DNA of 64,000 nucleotides from Theocolax elegans. Taxonomy: Eukaryota; Arthropoda; Insecta; Hymenoptera; Cerocephalidae. A program made the translations under genes and the position numbers. The stretch lies in NCBI GenBank assembly GCA_026168455.1, contig CM047426.1, forward strand, positions 65,749,342-65,813,341, in the 5' to 3' direction. Shown here in pieces: positions 31,982 to 43,578 of this stretch (position 1 is its first letter; each line of letters starts with the position of its first letter). The notes beneath the pieces were generated by a model that did no database searches, had not been told where the DNA came from, and saw nothing but the letters and a program-made list of their open reading frames with translations.

Positions 31982-32191
31982 ATGAACCTAGCAGAACTCA
32001 GCTTATCTTCAGGTCCGTCTAGGCACCTGTTGAGGAAGGTTCATGAAGCAGTAAACACAGGGGTTCCCAATAGCCTGACATGCACGGAGAGGTTGATCTG
32101 GAAGCTGTCAGCAGTTCATAGCCAGGGTGAAGAGAGCTACCCTCGATTCAGGGTATCCGAAGTCAGCAGGCATGTAGCCAGTTCACTGTAG
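31982..32191 (+). CDS. Short open frame, uncertain
   Basis: 69 codons with balanced composition in otherwise AT-rich DNA (SGPSRHLLRKVHEAV, ERLIWKLSAVHSQGEESYPRFRV). I do not recognise it. It could be a fragment of a captured gene or a chance frame within a GC-richer patch (31920-32200). It has no neighbours that suggest a role. Confidence 0.15.
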   Translation: MNLAELSLSSGPSRHLLRKVHEAVNTGVPNSLTCTERLIWKLSAVHSQGEESYPRFRVSEVSRHVASSL

Positions 32192-33389
32192 AAATAATAC
32201 CATCTATTTTAGCGTATGCTAGTAGTATGTGAGGACAAGGATAACACAAGCACATACAGATGTATCTTAATACTATTGCCGTATCTTAATATTACATCTG
32301 TATGGTAGGAGAGACAAGGCTGAAGTGAGGTTATGTTAGTGGTTACAAACTGTATGTACAGCAGATATGCAAATAATATATTTATGAAGACGCATACTAG
32401 CGCAAGCCCAAAAAGTAAGTAATTACCTGAAGCAATACATGGGATAGCTATGGCAACTTTGGTGTTCGACGTCATTAAGCAGGATAGAGGCGGCTCCGGG
32501 TAAAGACGTTGGCGGCGCAGCGCGGTCGACATAGCGCCTGAAACTTATTAAGCGCAGTACTCATTAGTTGACGGACGAAGATTATACACAAGATTATTAC
32601 CTGAAGGAAGTAGCAGCAGCGATGTCCGGGCGAAGAGGATATCAGCATGCAGCAGGATACCAGCTGAGCCACAAAGAGACGCGCGATCGAGACCGAGCTA
32701 TGCGCATGCGCGCATGAAGATTCGCAGCAATCGGGAACCACAAGGAGTGGCTCCGCAGTGCAGCGTGAACAGATAGCAACTGACACATTAAATGCTGTGA
32801 CCGACAATACTGATATGAAAGTGCTAAACAAAATTTTTTGTGCAATATTAATATTTAATTATTTATTCAAAATAACGACTGAAATACATAGTTGAAATAA
32901 TTCGATACCACGATGTCAAAGAACTTGACATTAGTAAAAGTCTGGACGTTTAAACAATTTTTAAATTAATCTTTTCTGAATCACTAGAACGCAAACTTGG
33001 CAGACAATTAAAAATTATCAATAAAGATGAATAAATTTTTAATAATACAAAAATTTATTGTTAATAATTAGTTTAATTATTTACCCGAAATTAATAGCAT
33101 TTTCTTTATCGACTAAATCTCAGCTGATTACATAGTAGCATATTCGCAAATATTTGTTTACGTAAAATAAATCTATAACTAAATAATTTTATATCTCAGA
33201 TCTCAGTATATTACACACGCAAAATTTGATAATTATTTATTAAAAAAAAGCTGTACGCGAGAAAATAATAAAAGAGACGCCTTCATTTATCGATAATGTA
33301 AATATGTGTTAAAATTCAGACAAAATTATTCTTGAGTTTTCGAGAAGAGTCTAACCAAAAAAATGGAAAATATTCACCTCGTTGAAGTT
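32192..33389. other. Unassigned sequence inside the TTAA element
   Basis: A patch of mixed composition (32200-32830) with overlapping open frames but no motif, then AT-rich sequence. No gene can be supported. Confidence 0.35.
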
Positions 33390-34564
33390 AGGTTACCACT
33401 TGTACATGGTGGTACGTCCGAGACATAGAAACTGCGCGCAAACGTACCACGATGTCAACGGGTAGTGCGTACTATACGCAATATTTGATAATTAATTAAT
33501 AAAAAAATCTGTATGCACAAAAATAAGAGAAGAGGCGCCTCTGGTTATTAATAACCAAACTATATGCTGAATTATAAATTAAAATCTTATTGCGTTTTAG
33601 CATTGTCATACCCAACATATGCAAAATTTCCAAAACGTTGAGGTTAGGTTACCTCTTAAAGGTGGTTGTATGTCCGAAATCTCGACGGTGCCCGTGAACG
33701 TACCGCGATGTCAACGAGTAGTGGCTCCAATACGATATCTGTTCTTTCAACCTCGTTGAGGTTAGGTTACTACTTGCACATGGTGGTACGTCCGAGACAT
33801 CGAAACTGCGCGCGAACGTACTACGATGTCAGCGCGCTGCGAGATGCACACACAATCTATGATAATTAATTAATAAAAATATAAAGCTGGATGCGAAAAA
33901 ATATGAGAAGAGGCGCTTTGGTTTATTAATAAAACTGGTTGTATATCATCCGAGGCTGTAGTAAAAGTATCTAATTACATCTCGAAGTAATATTTTACAA
34001 AAAGACTAATAATTTTAAATTAATTAAGGTTTTACTGCACATGGTGGTACGTACGAGACATCGAAGCTGCGCGCGAACGTACCACGATGTCCGCGGCATT
34101 GACATTCACTATATTTCAATTGATATTCCAAATAATTTTTCGGGAATAGTCGCACTGCCACAGTAGCATTCGCTCATACTTATCTTCGACTTGATTTTAT
34201 TCATTAAAAAAATATATATTTTAAACAATTATATTATTTATTTATTTAATTATTTATAATTAAAACTGGTTGTATATCATCCGAGGCTGTAGTAAAAGTA
34301 TCTAATTACATCTCGAAGTAATATTTTACAAAAAAACTAATCATTTTAAATTAATTAAGGTTTTACTGCACATGGTAGTACGTCCAAGACATCGAAGCTG
34401 CGCGCGAACGTACCACGATGTCCACGGCATTGACATTCACTATATTTCAATTGATATTCCGAATAATTTTTCGGGAATAGTCGCACTACCACAGTAGCAT
34501 TCGCTAATACTTCTCTTCAACTTTAATTTATTCATTAAAAAAAATATCTATTTTAAACAATTAT

Positions 34565-34604
<40 letters not shown>

Positions 34605-34919
34605 TTAATGATAATTAAAACTGGTTGTATATCATCCGAGGCTGTAGTAAAAGTATCTAATTACATCTCGAAGTAATATTTTACAAAAAGACTAATAATT
34701 TTAAATTAATTAAGGTTTTACTGCACATGGTGGTACGTCCGAGACATCGAAGCTGCGCGCGAACGTACCTCGATGTCCGCGGCATTGACATTCACTATAT
34801 TTCAATTGATATTCCAAATAATTTTTCGGGAATAGTCGCACTGCCACAGTAGCATTCGCTTATACTTCTCTTCAACTTTAATTTATTCATTAAAAAAAAT
34901 ATCTATTTTAAACAATTAT

Positions 34920-34963
<44 letters not shown>

Positions 34964-36260
34964 TTAATGATAATTAAAACTGGTTGTATATCATCCGAGG
35001 CTGTAGTAAAAGTATCTAATTACATCTCGAAGTAATATTTTACAAAAAGACTAATAATTTTAAATTAATTAAGGTTTTACTGCACATGGTGGTACGTCCG
35101 AGACATCGAAGCTGCGCGCGAACGTACCACGATGTCCACGGCATTGACATTCACTATATTTCAATTGATATTCCAAATAATTTTTCGGGAATAGTCGCAC
35201 TGCCACAGTAGCATTCTTTATACTTACCTTCGACTTGATTTTATTCATTAAAAAAATATATATTTTAAACAATAATATTATTTATTTATTTATTTATTTA
35301 ATTATTCATAATTAAAACTGGTTGTATATCATCCGAGGCTGTAGTAAAAGTATCTAATTACATCACGAAGTAATATTTTACAAAAAGACTAATAATTTGA
35401 AATTAATTAAGGTTTTACTGCACATGGTGGTACGTCCGAGACATCGAAGCTGCGCGCGAACGTACCACGATGTCAACGCGCTGCGAGTTGCACACGCTAT
35501 TTATGATAATTAATAAAAATATAAAGCTAAATGCGAAAAAGTAAGAGAAGAGGCGCCTTGGTTTATTAATAAACTAACTATGTGTTGAATTTCAGATAAA
35601 AATGTCATTGCGTTTTCGAGTAAAGTCTGACCAAAAATATAAAGATTTTCCACCTCGTTGAGAATAGATCCCACTTACTTACACATAGTGGTACGTTCGA
35701 AACGTCGAAGCTGCGCGTGAACGTACCACGATGTCAACACGCTGCGAGATGCACACGTTATTTATGATAATTATTTAATAAAAATATAAAGCTGGATGCA
35801 AAAAATAAGAGAAGAGGCGCCTTTATTTATTAATAACCTAACTATATGCTGATTTTTAGATAAAAATGTCATTGCGTTTTCGAGTAAAGTCTGACCAAAA
35901 ATATAAAGACTTTCCACCTCGCTGACATGATAGGATTACACTTACACATGGTGGTACGTCCGAGACATCGAACGTGCGCGCGAACGTACCACGATGTCAA
36001 CACGCTGTGTGTTCCACACGCAATCTCTGATGATTAATTAATAAAAACATAAAGCTGGATGCAAAAAATAAGAGAAGAGGCGCCTTTATTTATTAATTAC
36101 CTAACTATATGCTGAATTTTAGATAAATATGTCATTGCGTTTTCGAGTAAAGTCTGACCAAAAATATATAGACTTTCCACCTCGTTTAGGTTAGGTTACC
36201 ACTTGTACATAGTGGTACGTCCAACATATCGAAGGCGCGCGCGAACGTACCAGGATGATC
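33390..36260 (+). repeat. Satellite array with conserved GGTACGT..ACGTACC hairpin
   Basis: About eleven copies of a core ATGGTGGTACGTCCGAGACA..GCGCGCGAACGTACCACGATGTC are spaced unevenly. In the centre (33930-35480) the core is embedded in a ~355-bp unit starting ACTGGTTGTATATCATCCGAGG, containing an expandable (TTTA)n tract. Flanking copies belong to a ~260-bp variant with GAGGCGCCTTTATTTATTAAT. The core can fold into a stem GTGGTACGT/ACGTACCAC. Confidence 0.9.
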
Positions 36261-36559
36261 AACGCTTGTGACGTTTCAAAAATTTTAGTGATTTTTAAAT
36301 TTATGTTTTTGTATTGCCACAACGCTACCTTCACAATCAATAATGAATTATCAATGCTTTCTTTTAAAATATCATCATGAAAATTGTGTTTTTTAAAATA
36401 AATTTTAGCGATAATAATTTTATAAGCAATGTGTTCTTTGAGGTGCAGCGTACCTAGCGCCACCTGACGTAACTATTTGAAGTAGAATATCGTAATTATG
36501 TTTTTAATGTTATTTATGGTAATATAATCTACAATAATTATTGCTAATTCAATTAATTT

Positions 36560-36776
36560 AGAGAGAACGGGCGCCTTGGAATTGCCGTAGACTATTGTTG
36601 TGCAAAATTTCAGTCATTAATATTCTCACGTTTTCGAGAAAACCCCGACCAAAAAATATTGAAATGGTCACGTTTACTTCATATTTTTGGTAAGACTTTT
36701 CTCGAAAAAGCAATGGAATTTCAGTCTGAAACTTTGCACAGAGATGCATCTTTTGTAAATGCAGGCGCCCGTTCTC
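36560..36776. mobile_element. MITE with GAGAACGGGCGCC ends
   Basis: Inverted ends GAGAACGGGCGCC (near 36562) and GGCGCCCGTTCTC (ending 36776) enclose about 215 bp with further inner complementarity (CTCACGTTTTCGAGAAAA against TTTTCTCGAAAA). Non-coding. Confidence 0.7.
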
Positions 36777-36881
36777 ATATTTTTGCAATTGGTGATTTTG
36801 CTTATGAATAATTAATGGATTATTAGATTTTCTCGGTCGGTAAGGTAGGGAGGATAAATGTTGAGTATGGCACCCCCTTAA

Positions 36882-38172
36882 AATTATTAGGGATTTCTAA
36901 ACCAATGTCAGCTTCTGTTTCATTAATTTCGTAAATAGCTAAATTATCGACGTGACTTGCTTTATTTTTTGTATTATGGTCATTATTGTTTTCAGTTAAA
37001 TTATCATTTTCGTTTTGCACATCCTTTAATGCAATGTTTATTTCTTCTTCAATTTTATCATTATAAATGTATTTGATTCTATTTGACATAATTATATCAA
37101 TGTTTTGAGTATATAAATTTTTTATGTTTGATACATTATTATCAGAAAATTCATTTTCATCTCTCCAATTAGTGAATAAAATTAATTGTTCTCTATAAAA
37201 ATTAATTTCATCTTGTAAAATATTATAATTTCGGTATCTGATAATTTTAAAAGCCTTTCTTATAAAAATATAACCACTATTATTTTTTAATTTTAAACAT
37301 TTATCTTTATTATAATTTAATTGTTCATATAATTGTTGTATATTGTCATCATCAATATTATCGAAATTGGAAATAATTTTATTTTTAGCAGTTTTGGAAT
37401 ATTCACATTTTGAAGCAAAATCAGCTAAACACCATGTTTCTAATTCATTAGGTCTATATGTATAACGTTCCATAATATCTGACTCCGTTATATCAGTAGA
37501 ATTTGGATCAATTAGTAAAAGTTTTTGAAGATCCCTTTTTGATTTTATTAAACGACATCTTTCATTAATGGGGGAAGTGTTAATAAAAATACATTGTTTC
37601 GAAGATACGGATAAGGGTAAACCTAGTAGATGGTAAGCTATTTCTTGAGCTGAAATTTCTGTTTTATTAACAAATACGTTGACAATACTACGTAATTGTT
37701 GTTGTAAAAAGTGGTTTACTCTTTTTACTTCGTCAGCAGCGTCTTTTAATAATTTGGATAGTCCACGTTGACTTTTACCTATGTAATTGATAATATAACA
37801 AATACAAGCGTATGGATCTAATATAAATTGTATATCCATATTACATTTCATTAAAATTAAAATTAATTTATTGTATGCATTAATTCTTAATTCATTTATA
37901 TTTCGTTTTAAAAATATTGTAGGTTTTTTAACATTATATTCAATAATTTCTATATACTCATTTTCAGTAACTTGAATATGATTAAGGAAATCAATAATTT
38001 TTTTTATACGATTAATACTTCTGTCTTTTTTAGAAATTAATTCAACAGTGTATTGAATATTATTATATTTTAATTTAATTTCTTTCTTTTGTTTATCACT
38101 TAATTTTATCATATTTTTTGGTAATAGTATTTTTGTCGTTATCATAGGTAGTTGAGGGAATCCGAATCTACA
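36882..38172 (-). pseudogene. Helentron Rep-helicase middle region
   Basis: Minus-strand frame opening with CRFGFPQLP (38146-38172), a motif typical of the region just after the Rep domain, then KRPTIFLKR-like (KKPTIFLKRNINELRINAYN), MDIQFILDPYACICYIINYIGKSQRGLS and INTSPINERCRLIK. These are family signatures of Helitron-like proteins. At 36878-36881 the TTAA element interrupts the codons for a PNNFN stretch, which resumes at 29404 in the same frame. The HUH catalytic motifs are upstream of this part and are missing here. Confidence 0.75.
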
Positions 38173-38210
38173 AGAATTAAAATATAAAATTTCAATATAA
38201 AATGATTTGT

Positions 38211-38999
38211 TTATTTAATGATTGTATAAATATATTTTGTTTTTTTTTGTTTCTTATATAGTTTGTTTTGTTTTGGTATTAATTTTTTTATTTTGTTATG
38301 ATTAATTTGCAATTTTCTTAAATATATATGTTTTCGTATGATTAAATTATTTTTATGTTCGCTTAATTTATAATTCTCATCAATTAATCTTAAAAGTTGT
38401 AGATCGTTAAAATTAAGTGCTGATTTATTTTTTTGTTTGTAATTTTTACAGAATACCTCTTTTTGTTTTTCTTTTGTTGTTCTTTTGAATTGATTATATT
38501 TTTTAATTTTTTTTAAATAATCTTTTTTCTCTAATTTTGATTTTGTTGAATATATTAGTTTTTTTTTCCTTTTATATGTAATTTTAGATTTTTGATTTTG
38601 ATTAATTGTAGGTATTGCTAATAATTTATTATCTGTATTTTCCAAACTTAATTGTGAAAAATGATCTATAATATCATTTGTTTCATTTATATTTTTATTG
38701 TTTATGTTTGTATTCATATTAGTAATTTTTTCTGTTTTTGGTGTATGAATATATTGATGTTCTACACTTATTTGAGATATATTTTTTATAACATAATTCG
38801 ACTCATTTTGATCGTTTCTATTCAATTTAAAATTAGTATTTATTTCGTTAGATGTTTCTGATATTGGTGTTTGCAATTGTAATATGTTGTAATGTTCGTA
38901 AGGATTATCGACTACATTTATTTGAGAATTATTGTTTTCCTTTCTTTCAATATTATTTATTTTTCTATTGTATTGATCATATTTTCTTTTCTTATTCAT
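38211..38999 (-). pseudogene. Low-complexity Asn/Lys linker of the Helentron protein
   Basis: 262 residues, rich in Asn, Lys and Ile. It has two repeats of a S-QLSLxN.D pattern with an upstream QLQTPISETSNEINTNF-type stretch (also in the end of the OTU frame: RLQSPISSITNNIDKNF), and then a strongly basic C-terminal third. The duplication with the neighbouring frame suggests an internal repeat of about 130 codons. It bridges OTU and Rep regions. No catalytic motif. Confidence 0.45.
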
Positions 39000-39712
39000 A
39001 TAATCTTTTTTTTCAAATTTGATTTTGTTGAATATACGTGTTTCTTTCTTTTCTTGGATTTTTTATTCACAATTATTTTTGATTCATCATCATTATCTAA
39101 ACTTAATTGTGAGAAATTTTCTGTTACATGATTTGTTTTATTTTGATTATTTATATTAGTTACATATTTATTGTTTGTATTTTTAAGGGTTTCATTCATA
39201 TTCGTTTGAAAATTTTTGTCTATATTATTAGTTATACTTGAAATCGGTGATTGGAGGCGTACATATTTTAGTAAGTCGCAATGTCCATTACGTTTATTGG
39301 AATCACCAGAAAAAAAAATTAATTGATTCTCTGTTAGTATTAAAAGGATCATAATTAAGTAATAATTGGTATTGATTTTCGTATAAATTATATGTAATCG
39401 AAATATTTTAATAGGTTTAGAAAATATTTTTGCAAATATTATAGCTTCATACTCTGTACCATAAGTTACTTGATTTCCTTGTGTAACGGACATAAATACA
39501 CAGTAAGTATTTACATCCGATATTTCATGTACGTTTAATACAGAAATGTAATCAGTTCCCCAATTTTTTCTAACGTAATTAATAATTTCTCGTCTTATTA
39601 ATAAATGATGTGATTCGGTATGGTAAATAGCGACGCTTATAGCTCGGAATAAACAGTTTCCATCGCCACGTATTTTTATTTATTCGAACTGATTTATAGG
39701 ATACATATTTTA
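38996..39712 (-). pseudogene. OTU-family cysteine protease domain of the Helentron
   Basis: The frame is open upstream of the first listed ATG. Reading from about 39712 it shows a RGDGNCLFRAIS motif (catalytic Asp and Cys), HHLLIRREIINYVRKNW, ISVLN.HEI, and VTYGTEYEAIIFAKIFSKPIKIF, which is the OTU domain order; the final catalytic His segment is less clear. OTU proteases cleave ubiquitin-type linkages; in Helitrons the role is unknown. A frameshift at about 38997 separates it from the linker. No start codon could be fixed. Confidence 0.75.
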
Positions 39713-39786
39713 TTTTTATTTTTGTTGTTTAGTGTATATTATCTGAAATGTATTAATTAATTTGCTGTAAAATATATATATATATA

Positions 39787-40780
39787 TGGGGTATTCCACG
39801 TGAAGTGGTCCGATCAAAATTTTAAAATGCACCAAATTTGGGTACACTTTGCAAATGTTTTTCAGAATACAGAAAATTTTTAGGTACTGGAATCTATTTG
39901 CTCAAAAGTTATTCGAACCTCAAAAAGTGAATTTTTCCATATTTTTTTCAACACCAGCTGGGTTTACCGCTATATAACTCAAAATCTATCAACTTTTACT
40001 ATAGAACATTATATGTAACATTCGTTGCTAATTATATCTAGAATTTATTCTTCTGGGTTAGAATTTCTAATCTCAAGGTCAATGTTACATAAACTACATG
40101 TCAATATTCAACTTGAAAAAAGTGCAAGTGCGCCACCTTTGATTTTTTCATCCAAAAATCTAAAAGAAAGCTTGGAGCAATACCTTTCAAATGGTCTGTA
40201 GCATTTTTATGGCCTCCAATTCTGTAAAAAGTTATGACAATTTAAAGAAAGACAAAAAATTCACAAAAATTAACATGGTAATTCCCATTTAAATTTTTAA
40301 AAAAATTTCGTGTTTCTTTAAATTGTCATAACTTTTTACAGAATTAGAGGCCATAAAAATGCTACAGACCATTTGAAAGGTATTGCTTCAAGCTTTCTTT
40401 TAGACTTTTGGATGAAAAAATCAAAGGTGGCGCACTTGCACTTTTTTCAAGTTGAATATTGACATGTAGTTTATGTAACATTGACCTTGAGATTAGAAAT
40501 TCTAACCCAGAAGAATAAATTCTAGATATAATTAGCAACGAATGTTACATATAATGTTCTATAGTAAAAGTTGATAGATTTTGAGTTATATAGCGGTAAA
40601 CCCAGCTGGTGTTGAAAAAAATATGGAAAAATTCACTTTTTGAGGTTAGAATAACTTTTGAGCAAATAGATTCCAGTACCTAAAAATTTTTTTCTGTATT
40701 CTGAAAAACATTTGCAAAGTGTACCCAAAATTTGGTGCATTTTAAAATTTTGATCGGACCACTTCACGTGGAATACCCCA
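39787..40780. mobile_element. 994-bp near-perfect palindromic element
   Basis: Arms of about 465 bp are inverted copies with few mismatches around a ~60-nt centre (40251-40311). It starts TGGGGTATTCCACGTGAAGT and ends with its inverse; TA flanks both ends inside TA-rich DNA. No ORF. A single arm of the same family lies at 42167-42611. This is a foldback-type MITE; its transcript would be one long hairpin. Confidence 0.93.
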
Positions 40781-42166
40781 TATATATATTTAGTATGTGT
40801 TTGTAGGTATTTATTATTTATTTATATTGCTGTATAATTTATGTATATAAATAAATTTACTAGTAATATCAAATAGAAAAAAAACAAAATACTATTACAA
40901 TTTTTCGTGTGATTTTATGATTTTTTAACCTAATTATAAATGAGTTAATGTTATTATTAAATGCAAATAATTTAATAAAATATTATTTTCTTTTTGTTTT
41001 TTCATAAGAATTATAGAAATAAAATTAATTGTTTTATTTTATATTTATATTTATAGCACATAAAAAAATATACAAATATTTAATAACTATCAAAAACGTT
41101 ACCTTTTGTGATACAATATACTTTTTAACTTAGTAAAATGTTTTAGATTCAAAATAAAGTAAAATATTTATTTTTTAATTAAAAAGAATATATATTATCC
41201 ACAATCTATTTTTATATTACAATTATATTTGAAAATTAAAATACTAAAATTTCGCGGTACTTGATGTTAGGCCAAGCGGCAAGCACAAGCTATATTACAT
41301 TCGAGAATGACTAATGAAGTCGAAACATCGATATATCGTTTAATCTGTGTGTGCATTTAACTGCACTAGTAAGAGAAGCGACTAAGAGATGCATAGTATT
41401 CGGTATTATGCCATTGTGTAATTTAATATTTTAAACTTATTTAATATTAGTTTCTGAAAATATTGTACGGAAAATTACTGAAATAATGATATAGTATTTT
41501 TATATTAAATTGTAATTCATCGAATATATCAGAATTTAATTTTTATTTATTTAATTAAACTGTGTATGTAAAGTGTATACCATCATAAAGTTTCAAAAAG
41601 AAATTGTTTTTTTCCTATCACATTAATCAAATAACTATAAATAATTTTCTGTAGGAATTCCATCAACAACAAATAGTAGTGGATAGAGGATTATAAAAAA
41701 ATTAGAAACTGACATTCAAAAGGTTATTTTCATATCTTTTTTACTGTTATAGTTTATACTAAATTTTAAACATAAAACATTCAAATTAATGTATAAATAA
41801 ATAAATATATTTTCAGATAGCTGAATTACAGAAGAAAATATAGAAATTAAAATTTTACAATAATCCGGTTATTGCATCATAACAAAGTTACAATAATAAA
41901 AAATTTTTATATGCAAATACACAACATTTTTGAAAAAAGGAGCTGCGGTTTTCGAAGCTTGCTGATGCCCAGGATGAATTGAACACCATCATCTCTTGGA
42001 TAAAGCAGATTATTTCGTACGACGGGGATTCGTGAACACTTTCTATCAAAGTAAGTAAAATAATATTTTTATTTAATCCTTTGAGCCGCCTGAAAACAAT
42101 AGTATTATAGAAAAGGTAGACGAGAGTTAGGTAGATGAAATTATGTATATACATTATGTATATATA
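40781..42166. other. AT-rich stretch, no gene seen
   Basis: AT-rich sequence between the palindromic element and its half copy. A short mixed patch at 41250-41400 holds no coding frame I can support. Confidence 0.4.
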
Positions 42167-42611
42167 TGGGGTATTCCACGTGAAGTGGTCCGATCAACAT
42201 ATTAAAATGCACCAAATTTTGGGTACACTTTGCAAATGTTTTTCAGAATACAAAAAAAATTTTTAGGTACTGGAATCTATTTGCTCAAAAGTTATTCTAA
42301 CCTCAAAAAGTGAATTTTTCCATATTTTTTTCAACACCAGCTGGGTTTACCGCTATAATAGCTCAAAATCTATCAACTTTTACTAGAGAACATTATATTG
42401 TAACATTCGGTGCTAATTATATCTAGAATTTATTCTTCTGGGTTAGAATTTCTAATCTCAAGGTCAATGTTACATAACTACATGTCAATATTCAACTTGA
42501 AAAAAGTGCAAGTGCGCCACCTTTGATTTTCATCCAAAAGTCTAAAAGAAAGCTTGGAGCAATACCTTTCAAATGGTTTGTAGCATTTTTATGGCCTCCA
42601 ATTCTGTAAAA
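42167..42611 (+). mobile_element. Single arm of the palindromic element
   Basis: It matches the left arm of 39787-40780 through GGCCTCCAATTCTGTAAA, with small deletions, and then stops where the 200-bp satellite begins. The other arm is missing. Confidence 0.9.
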
Positions 42612-42613
42612 TT

Positions 42614-43088
42614 GAAACCAAAATTATTACAATAATCAATTATACAACTATTGCTATACATAATTCTATGCCATCGTTTTCTGCATTTTGTTGGGCCGAC
42701 GATGCACGAATTGTTACCATAAAATTATACAATGATCATTTTGACAACTACTGTTATACATTTTCCATGCAATCGTTTTCTGCATTTTGATACGCAGACG
42801 ATGCAGGAATTTTGAAACCAAAAATTATCACAATAATCAATTATACAACTATTGCTATACATAATTCTATGCCATCGTTTTCTGCATTTTGTTGGGCCGA
42901 CGATGCACGAATTGTTACCATAAAATTATACAATGATCATTTTACAACTACTGTTATACATTTTCCATGCAATCGTTTTCTGGATTTTTATCCGCAGACG
43001 ATGCAGGAATTTTGAAACCAAAAAATATTACAATAATCAATTATACAACTATTGCTATACATAATTCTATGCGATCGTTTTCTGCATT
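42614..43088 (+). repeat. 200-bp satellite running into the assembly gap
   Basis: Units start GAAACCAAAA at 42614, 42814 and 43014, exactly 200 bp apart. Each unit is made of two diverged ~100-bp halves, both ending in TCGTTTTCTGCATTTT.. and GACGATGCA, so it is a dimeric higher-order repeat. The array is cut by the gap. Confidence 0.9.
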
Positions 43089-43188
43089 NNNNNNNNNNNN
43101 NNNNNNNNNNNNNNNNNNNNNNNNNNNNNNNNNNNNNNNNNNNNNNNNNNNNNNNNNNNNNNNNNNNNNNNNNNNNNNNNNNNNNNNN
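43089..43188. other. Assembly gap (100 N)
   Basis: Exactly 100 N. The satellite on its left probably collapsed here, so the true size is unknown. Confidence 0.95.
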
Positions 43189-43200
43189 AAGTGGGTTTTT

Positions 43201-43213
43201 GAGTTGGGCGCCA
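43201..43213 (-). other. Primer-binding site of a minus-strand LTR element
   Basis: Minus strand TGGCGCCCAACTC lies 2 nt after the LTR end, a Gypsy-type TGG primer site. The internal region continues toward the gap. Confidence 0.7.
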
Positions 43214-43215
43214 TT

Positions 43216-43428
43216 TGTAACGGGGTACGGATTGAATATAAGGAATAAAAAAATCAACGAAGGTATCGGGGCGCGAACCCACGATCCCGGGAGCGCGAGG
43301 CAGAAGCCTCACCACTGCGCTACCATTCGCAATTATATCCCGGCTAGTCGACTTGGTCCTATCGACGAACGTTGCCGATAATTCAGGGACCTAACCTGCG
43401 CCGACACTCGAAATCCGTACCCGTTATA
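43216..43428 (-). mobile_element. Short LTR carrying a tRNA-like Pol III promoter (TRIM-like)
   Basis: 213 bp with inverted ends: plus strand starts TGTAACGGGGTACGGATT and ends AATCCGTACCCGTTATA (last dinucleotide mutated). On the minus strand it contains an A box TGGTAGCGCAGTGG (43312-43325) and a B box GGTTCGCGCCCC (43268-43279) at tRNA-like spacing. A primer site follows, so this is the 5' LTR of a short or truncated retroelement, not a SINE. The anticodon arm is degenerate. Confidence 0.7.
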
Positions 43429-43487
43429 ATTTAAAAATAATTTATAAGATAATTATGAATTATATTATTATTATTATATTATTATTA

Positions 43488-43554
<67 letters not shown>

Positions 43555-43578
43555 TATTATTATTATATTATTATTATT
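43429..43578 (+). repeat. Repeat 'A' fragment with (TTA)n
   Basis: AATTTAAAAATAATTTATAAGATAATT and the following (TTA)n match 46485-46545 and 52695-52755, which are intron-like parts of the LARP1 segment. It is joined to the poly(A) end of the R1 element. Confidence 0.75.

Larger units (their letters stand above)
29409..36877. mobile_element. 7.5-kb TTAA-flanked element without transposase
   Basis: Ends are GGGGGTGCCATACTCA and its perfect inverse, with TTAA on both sides (29405-29408, 36878-36881). Removing it and one TTAA restores a continuous helicase frame in the Helentron. TTAA targets are used by piggyBac and Kolobok superfamilies. No transposase frame is visible; the interior holds direct repeats, a nested 797-bp element, a satellite array and a MITE. 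Another copy's end is at 2684. Confidence 0.9.
27177..39712 (-). mobile_element. Helentron-type rolling-circle transposon (interrupted)
   Basis: Minus-strand order: OTU protease, basic linker, Rep/helicase middle region, PIF1 helicase, then endonuclease fused to the helicase C-terminus. A helicase followed by an AP-type endonuclease is the hallmark of Helentrons, and some carry OTU. The HUH Rep core is not visible between 38145 and 38211, indicating a deletion. A 7.5-kb TTAA element (29409-36877) splits the coding region. Termini were not resolved. Confidence 0.75.
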
